This document shows, one piece after another, positions 57,401-64,000 of a stretch of DNA of 64,000 bases (position 1 is the stretch's first letter; each line of letters begins with the position of its first letter). This stretch comes from Triticum aestivum (taxonomy: Eukaryota; Streptophyta; Magnoliopsida; Poales; Poaceae), in assembly GCF_018294505.1 (NCBI RefSeq), contig NC_057798.1:375902189-375966188 (forward strand), given 5' to 3'. The translations under genes were made by a program, and so were the position numbers. A model generated the notes under the pieces. The model saw only the letters and a program-made list of their open reading frames with translations. It had not been told where the DNA came from and did no database searches.

Positions 57401-59143
57401 TCTAAAGGAAATATGCCCTACAGGCAATAATAAAGTTGTTATTTATATTTCTTTATATCATGATAAATGTTTATTATTCATGCTAGAATTGTATTAACCA
57501 GAAACTTAGTACATGTGTGAATACATAGACAAAAAAAAGTGTCCCTAGTATGCCTCTACTTGACTATCTCATTAATCAAATATGGTTATGTTTCCTGACC
57601 ATAGACATGTGTTGTCATTTGATGAACGGGATCACATCATTAGAGAATGATGTGATGGACAAGACCCATCCGTTAGCTTAGCATATTGAGCGTTAAGTTT
57701 TATTGCTATTGCTTTCTTCATGACTTATACATGTTCCTCTCACTATGAGATTATGCAACTCCCGAATACCGGAGGAACACCTTGTGTGCTATCAAACGTC
57801 ACAACATAACTGGGTGATTATAAATATGCTCTACAGGTGTCTCCGAAGGTGTTTGTTGAGTTGGCATAGATCAAGATTAGGATTTGTCACTCCGTATATC
57901 GGAGAGGTATCTCTGGGCCCTCTTGGTAATGATCATCACTATAAGCCTTGCAAGCAATTTGACTAATGATTTAGTTACGGGATGATGCATTACGGAACGA
58001 GTAAAGAGACTAGCCGGTAATGAGATTGAACTAGGTATGATGATACCGACGATCGAATCTCGGGCACGTAACATACCGATGACAAAGGGAACAACGTATG
58101 TTGTTGTGCAGTTTGACCGATAAAGATCTTCGTATAACATGTAGGAGCTAATATGAGCATCCAGGTTCCGCTATTGGTTATTGATCGGATATGTGTCTCG
58201 ATCATGTCTACATAGTTCTCAAATCCGTAGGGTCCGCACGCTTAACGTTCGATGACGATTTGTATTATGAGTTATGTGTTTTGGTGACAGAAGTTTGTTC
58301 GGAGTCCCGGATGAGATCACGGACATGATGAGGAGTCTCAAAATGGTCGAGAGGTAAAGATTGATATATTGGAAGGTTATATATGGACATCGGAATGGTT
58401 CTGAGTGATTCAGATATTTTTTCGGAGTACCGAGGTGTTACCGGAACCCCCCGGGGAAGTTTTGGGCCAACATGGGCCTAAGGGAGAGAGAGGGAAGCCC
58501 GCGGGGGGTGGCCGCGCCCCCCTCCTAGGGAGTCCGAATAGGACAAGGAGGAGGGGGCGGCGCCCCCCTTTCCTTTCCCTCTCCCTCTCCTTCCTATTCC
58601 CTCTGATGGAAAAAGGAAAAGGGGGGAGGGTGAATCCTACTTGGACTAGGAGTCCAAGTAGGACTCCCCCATGGCGCGCCCGTCCTGGCCGTCGACCTCT
58701 CTCCCCCGTCCTTTATATACATGGGCAGGGGGCACCCCAAAGACACATCAATTGTTCTCTTAGCCGTGTGCGGTGCCCCCCTCCACAGTTTACTCCTCCG
58801 GTCATAGCGTCGTAGTGCTTAGGCGAAGCCCTGCACGGATCACATCACCAACACCATCACCATGCCGTCGTGCTGATGGAACTCTCCCTCGACCCTCTAC
58901 TGAATCAAGAGTTCGAGGGACGTCATCGAGCTGAACGTGTGCTGAACACGGAGGTGTCGTACGTTCGGTACTTGGACCGGTTGGATCGTGAAGACGTTCG
59001 ACTACATCAACCGCATTAACCTAACGCTTCCGCTTTCGGTCTATGAGGGTACGTGGACACACTCTCCCCCTCTCGTTGCTATGTATCTCCTAGATAGATC
59101 TTGCGTGATTGTATGAATTTTTTTGAAATTGCATGCTACATTC
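57401..59143 (+). repeat. Copia 5' LTR, left part
   Basis: GGAAATATGCCCTACAGGCA and later phrases such as GGATTTGTCACTCCGTAT and TATCTCTGGGCCC are hallmarks of this LTR family. It breaks off at CATTC (59139-59143), where the Gypsy solo LTR enters, and finishes at 60673-60679 (CCCAACA). Confidence 0.85.
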
Positions 59144-60667
59144 TGATACGTCTCCAACGTATCTATAACTTTTGATTGTTCCATGATATTATATTATCTA
59201 TTTTGGATGTTTAATAGGCATTTATTTGCTATTTTATATTTTTTGGGACTAACCTATTAACCGAGGGCCCAGTGCCAGTTTCTGTTTTTGCCTATTTTAG
59301 AGTTTCACAGAAAAGGAATACCAAACGGAATGAAACCTTCGCGATGATCTTTCTTGGACCGAAAGCAAACCCGAAGACTTGGAGATGAAGCTGGAGATGC
59401 AACAAGGCGGCCACGAGGCAGGAGGGTGCGCCTCCTACCTCATGGGCCCCTCTAGCTCCCCTGACCTAGTTCCTTCGCCACAAAACCACTTCTCCACCGC
59501 CGCAACCTTTTGTACCCACGAGATCCCATCTAGGGGCCTTTTCCGGCGTCCTTCCGGAGGGGTATTCGATCGCGAAGGGTTTCTACATCAACACCATTAC
59601 CTCTCCGATGAAGCGTGAGTAGTTTACCACAGACCTTCGGGTCCATAGTTATTAGCTAGATGGCTTCTTCTCTCTCTTTGATTCTCAATACCATGTTCTC
59701 CATGATGTTCTTGGAGATCTATTCGATGTAATATTCTTTTGCGGTGTGTTTGTCGAGATCCGATATATTGTGGATTTATGATCAGATTATCTATGAATAT
59801 TATTTGGTTCTTCTCTGAATTCTTATATGCATGATTTGATATCTTTGCAAGTCTCTTCGAATTATCGGTTTAGTTTGGCCTACTAGATTGATCTTTCTTG
59901 CAATGGGAGAAGTGCTTAGCTTTGGGTTCAATCTTGCGGTGTCCTTTCCCAGTGACAGTAGGGGCAGCAAGGCACATATTGTATTGTTGCCATCGAGGAT
60001 AAAAAGATGGGGTTTTCATTATATTGCTTGAGTTAATTCCTCTACATCATGTCATCTTACTTAGTGCCTTACTCCGTTCTTTATGAACTTAATACTCTAG
60101 ATGCATGCTGGATAGCGGTCGATGTGTGGAGTAATAGTAGTAGATGCAGAATCGTTTCGGTCTACTTTACACGGACGTGATGCTTATGTTCATGATCATT
60201 GCCTTAGATATCATCATAACTATGCGCTTTTCTATCAATTGCTCAGCAGTAATTTGTTCACCCACAGTAATATTTGCTATCTTGAGAGAAGCCACTAGTG
60301 AAACCTATGGCCCCCGGGTCTCTTTTCCATAATATTGAATCTCTTTTACATCTTACTAGTTTCCGATCTACTATTTTCCAATCTATTACTTTCCGATCTA
60401 TAAACCAAAAATACCAATTATATTTACTTTACCGTTTATCTATCTCTATCAGACCTCACTTTTGCAAGTGACCGTGAAGGGATTGACAACCCCTTTATCA
60501 TGTTGGGTGCAAGTTGTTGATTGTTTGTGCAGGTATTTGGTGACTTGTGCGTTGTCTCCTACTGGATTGATACCTTGGTTCTCAAAACTGAGGGAAATAC
60601 TTACGCTACTTTGCTGCATCACCCTTTCCTCTTCAAGGGAAAACCAACGCAAGTTCAAGAGGTAGCA
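59144..60667 (+). mobile_element. Solo LTR of the Sabrina/WHAM-like Gypsy
   Basis: A 1,524-bp LTR starting TGATACGTCTCCAACG and ending CAAGAGGTAGCA, with no internal region. The flanks are CATTC (59139-59143) and TGTTC (60668-60672). Both differ by one transition from CGTTC, which the intact Copia LTR is expected to have there. It arose by LTR-LTR recombination. Same family as the LTR at 5578. Confidence 0.85.
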
Positions 60668-61912
60668 TGTTCCCCAACAGTGGCATTCGAACTAGGTCTA
60701 TGCGTAGATGATATGCACGAGTAGAACACAAAGAGTTGTGGGTGATAATAGTCATACTGCTTACCACCAACGTCTTAATTTGATTCAGCGATAGTGTTGG
60801 ATGAAGCGGCCCGGACCAACATTACATGACCACGTTCATGAGGCCGGTTCTACCGACGTGCTTTGCACATAGGTGGCTGGCGGGTGTCTGTTTCTCCAAC
60901 TTTAGTTGAATCGAGTTTGACTATGGCCGGTCCTTCTTGAAGGTTAAAACAACACACTTGACGAACAATCGTTGTGGTTTTTATGCGCAGGTAAGAACGG
61001 TTCTTGCTAGAAGCCCATAGCATCCATGTAAAACTTGCAACAACAAAGTAGAGGACGTTTAACTTGTTTTTGCAGGGCATGTTGTGATGTGATATGGTCA
61101 AGACGTGATGTGATATAAATTGTTGTATGAGATGATCATGTTTTGTAACAAAGTTATCGGCAACTGGCATGAGCCATATGGTTGTCGCTTTATTTATATG
61201 AAATGCAATCGCCATGTAATTGCTTTACTTTATCACTAAGCGGTAGCGATAGTCATAGAGGCAATAGTTGGCGAGACGACAACAATGCTACGATGGAGAT
61301 CAAGGTGTCAAGCCGGTGACAATGGAGATCATGACGGTGCTTTGGAGATGGAGATCAAAGGCACAAGATGATGATGGCCATATCATGTCCATATTTTGAT
61401 TGCATGTGATGTTATCTTTTATGCATCTTATTTTGCTTAGTACGGCGGTAGCATTATAAGATGACCCCTCACTAAATTTCAAGGTATAAGTGTTCTTCCT
61501 GAGTATGCACCATTGCTACAGTTCGTCGTGCTGAAACACCACGTGATGATCGGGTGTGATAAGCTCTACGTTCACATACAATGGGTGTAAGACAGTTTTG
61601 CACGTGCAGAATACTCGGGTTAAACTTGACAAGCCTAGCATATGCAGATATGGCCTCGGAACACTGAGACTAAAAGGTCGAACATGAATCATATAGTAGA
61701 TATGATCAACATAGAGATGTTCACCATTGAAAACTACTCCATCTCACGTGATGATCGGACATGGTTTAGTTGATATGGATCACGTGATCATTTAGATGAC
61801 TAGAGGGATGTCTATCTAAGTGGGAGTTCTTTAGTAATATGATTAACTAAACTTTAATTTATCATGAACTTAGTCCTGATAGTTTTTTGCATATCTATGT
61901 TGTTGTAGATCA

Positions 61913-64000
61913 ATGGCCCGTGCTACCGTTCCCTTGAATTTTAATGCATTCCTAGATAAAGCTAAGTTGAAAGATGATGGGTAGCAATTACACAGACTGG
62001 GTCGTAACTTGAGGATTATCCTCATTGCTACACAGAAGAATTATGTCCTTGAAGCACCGCTAGGTGTACCACCTGCCCCAGCAACTACAGACATTGTGAA
62101 TGCCTGGCAGTCGCGTGGTGATGACTACTCGGTAGTTCAATGTGCCATGCTTTACAGCTTAGAACCAGGACTTCAAAGACATTTTGAACGTCATGGAGCA
62201 TATGAGATGTTCCAAGAGTTGAAGTTAATATTTCAAACAAATGCCCGAGTAGAGAGATATGAAATCTCCAACAAGTTCTATAGATGCAAGATGGAGGAGA
62301 ATAGTTTTGTCAGTGAACACATACTCAGAATGTTTTGGTACCATAACCACTTGACTCAACTGGGAGTTAATCTTCCTGATGATAGTTTCATTGACAGAGT
62401 TCTTCAATCACTGCCACCAAGCTATAAAGGCTTCATGATGAACTATAATATGCAAGGGATGGAAAAGACAATTCCCGAGCTCTTCGCAATGCTAAAGGCT
62501 GCGGAGGTCGAAATCAAGAAGGTGCATCAAGTGTTGATGGTTAACAAGACCACTAGTTTCAAGAAAAAGGGCAAAGGGAAGAAGGGGAACTTCAACAAGA
62601 ATAGCAAGCAAGTTGCTATTCTCGGGAAGAATCCCAAGTCTGGACCTAAGCCTGAAACTAAGTGCTTCTACTACAAAGGGACTGATCACTAGAAGCGAAA
62701 CTGCCCCAAGTATTTGGCAGATAAGAAGGATGGCAAAGTGAAAGGTATATTTGGTATACATGTTATTGGTGTGTACCTTACTAATGCTCATAGTAGCGCC
62801 TGGGTATTTGATATTGGTTCTGTTGCTCATATTTGCAACTCGAAACAGGGGTTACGGATTAAATGAAGATTGGCTAAGGACGAGGTGACTATGCGCGTCG
62901 GAAATGGTTCCAAGGTCGATGTGATCGCTATCGGCACGCTACCTCCACATCTACCTTCGGGATTAATTTTAGACCTGAATAATTGTTATTTGGTTCCAGC
63001 GTTGAGCATGAACATTATATCTGGATCTTGTTTGATGCGAGATGTTTATTCATTTAAATAAGAGAATAATGGTTGTTTTATTTATATGAGTAATATCTTT
63101 TATGGTCATGCACCCTTGATGAGTGGTCTATTTTTGCTGAATCTCGATCCTGGTGAGACACATGTTCATAATATTGAAGGAAAAAGATGCAAAGTTAGTA
63201 ATGATAGTGCAACTTATTTGTGGCACTGCCGTTTAGGTCATATTGGTATAAAGCGCATGAAGAAACTCCATGGTGATGGGCTTTTGGAATCACTTGATGC
63301 TTGTGAACCATGCCTCATGGGCAAGATGACTAAGACACCGTTCTCCGGAACAATGGAGCGAGCAACTGACTTACTGGAAATAATACATACCGATGTATGC
63401 GGTCCAATGAGTGTTGAGGCTCGCGGCGGGTATCATTATTTTCTGACCTTCACAAATGATTTGAGCAGATATGGGTATATCTACTTGATGAAACATAAGT
63501 CTGAAAACATTTGAAAAGTTCAAAGAATTTCAGAGTGAAGTGGAAAATCATCATAACAAGAAAATAAAGTTTCTATGATCTGATCACGGAGGCAAATATT
63601 TGAGTTACGAGTTTGGTCTTCATTTGAAACAATGTGGAATAGTTTCGCAACTCACGCCACCTAGAACACCACAGCGTAATGGTGTGTCCGAACGTCATAA
63701 CCGTACTTTATTAGATATGGTGTGATCTATGATGTCTCTTACTGATTTACCGCTAACGTTTTAGGGTTATGCTTTAGAGACGGTTGCATTCATGTTAAAT
63801 AGGGCACCATCTAAATCCGTTGGGATGACACCATATGAACTGTGGTTTGTCAAGAAACCTAAACTGTCGTTTCTTAAAGTTTGGGGCTGCGATGCTTATG
63901 TAAAAAAGCTTCAACCTGATAAGCTCAAACCCAAATTGGAGAAATGCGTCTTCATAGGATACCCAAAGGAAACTGCTGGGTACACCTTCTATCACAGTTC
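61913..64000 (+). pseudogene. Copia gag-pol, degenerate, 3' end outside the window
   Basis: ATG at 61913 opens MARATVPLNFNAF, and a one-base insertion near 61982 shifts the frame. Gag continues at 62009-62690 (SLEPGLQRHFERHGAYEMF). The zinc knuckle CFYYKGTDH-stop-KRNC has lost its second Cys and a Trp. The protease motif reads DIGS where DTGS is expected (62810-62821). The integrase zinc finger (LWHCRLGH..CEPCLMGK) and core follow, with the three acidic positions visible as IHTDVCGPM, SDHGG and GVSERHNRT in shifting frames, and stops at 62690, 62863, 63059 and 63512. Reverse transcriptase lies beyond the window. Confidence 0.85.

Larger units (their letters stand above)
57401..64000 (+). mobile_element. 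Copia retrotransposon (Angela/WIS/BARE type), truncated by the window
   Basis: A 5' LTR (57401-60679 including a nested solo LTR) is followed by a primer-binding region and a gag-pol gene in the same orientation, running off the window. The LTR start reads TCTAAAGGAAATATGCCC, with the usual TG lost. It has an LTR length of about 1.75 kb without the insertion. Many stops and frameshifts make it inactive. Family named by recognition. Confidence 0.85.

Noticed and set aside
1..64000. Possible bacterial-type systems (CRISPR, toxin-antitoxin, prophage)
   Set aside because: Nothing of this kind is seen; regular repeats here are plant minisatellites without unique spacers.

Overview
The window is a piece of a large, repeat-rich grass genome. 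Wheat or a close Triticeae relative (Triticum, Aegilops, Hordeum) fits best. The retroelement families are Triticeae types: an Angela/WIS/BARE-type Copia, a Sabrina/WHAM-like Gypsy, a Sukkula-like LARD, CACTA elements with Triticeae-style ends, and Stowaway MITEs with CTCCCTCCGTTCC ends. There are no bacterial-style genes, CRISPR arrays or operons. Almost every base belongs to a nested stack of transposable elements. Family names come from recognition of sequence, not from a database search.

Outer layers. Positions 1-3980 are the degenerate right part of a CACTA-like element with a broken Ulp1-type protease. It sits in the internal region of a Gypsy element whose 3' end (3985-5577) and 3' LTR (from 5578) follow. 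That LTR is interrupted at 6403 by a Mutator-like foldback element (9-bp duplication TATCTTCAA) and resumes at 56568, ending at 57296. The foldback element is itself interrupted at 7156 by one 49,355-bp CACTA element (7157-56511, duplication AAA, matching terminal inverted repeats). The two outer duplications and the continuing foldback and LTR sequence show that the whole 7.2-56.5 kb block is one inserted unit.

Inside the CACTA element. After removing two later retrotransposons it would be about 27.9 kb. I see no TNP2-type transposase, so it looks non-autonomous. It carries subterminal repeats on both sides; a minus-strand pseudogene with two sets of duplicated exons (8738-13870); a tandem array with a period near 450 bp (14.7-16.5 kb); a minus-strand coiled-coil gene of 223 codons split by the LARD; a minus-strand SINA-type E3 ubiquitin ligase gene with one premature stop (40386-41304); an intact plus-strand ORF of unknown function (43073-43615); a broken plus-strand 3'-5' exonuclease-like gene (about 47.8-51.2 kb); several MITEs; and several minisatellites.

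Insertions in the CACTA element. A LARD (17785-29379) has two 4,213-bp LTRs and TSD CCTGC. A Tat-type Gypsy element (30448-40301) has two 471-bp LTRs and TSD CCACC. It carries gag-pol on the minus strand and a spliced accessory gene on the plus strand. Both look young, with roughly 1.6% and 2.1% LTR divergence by hand count.

Right end. From 57401 to the end of the window lies an Angela/BARE-type Copia element. Its 5' LTR is split by a solo Gypsy LTR (59144-60667), and its gag-pol has frameshifts and stops; it runs off the window. The only candidates for working host-type genes are the cargo genes in the CACTA element, and most of those are damaged.
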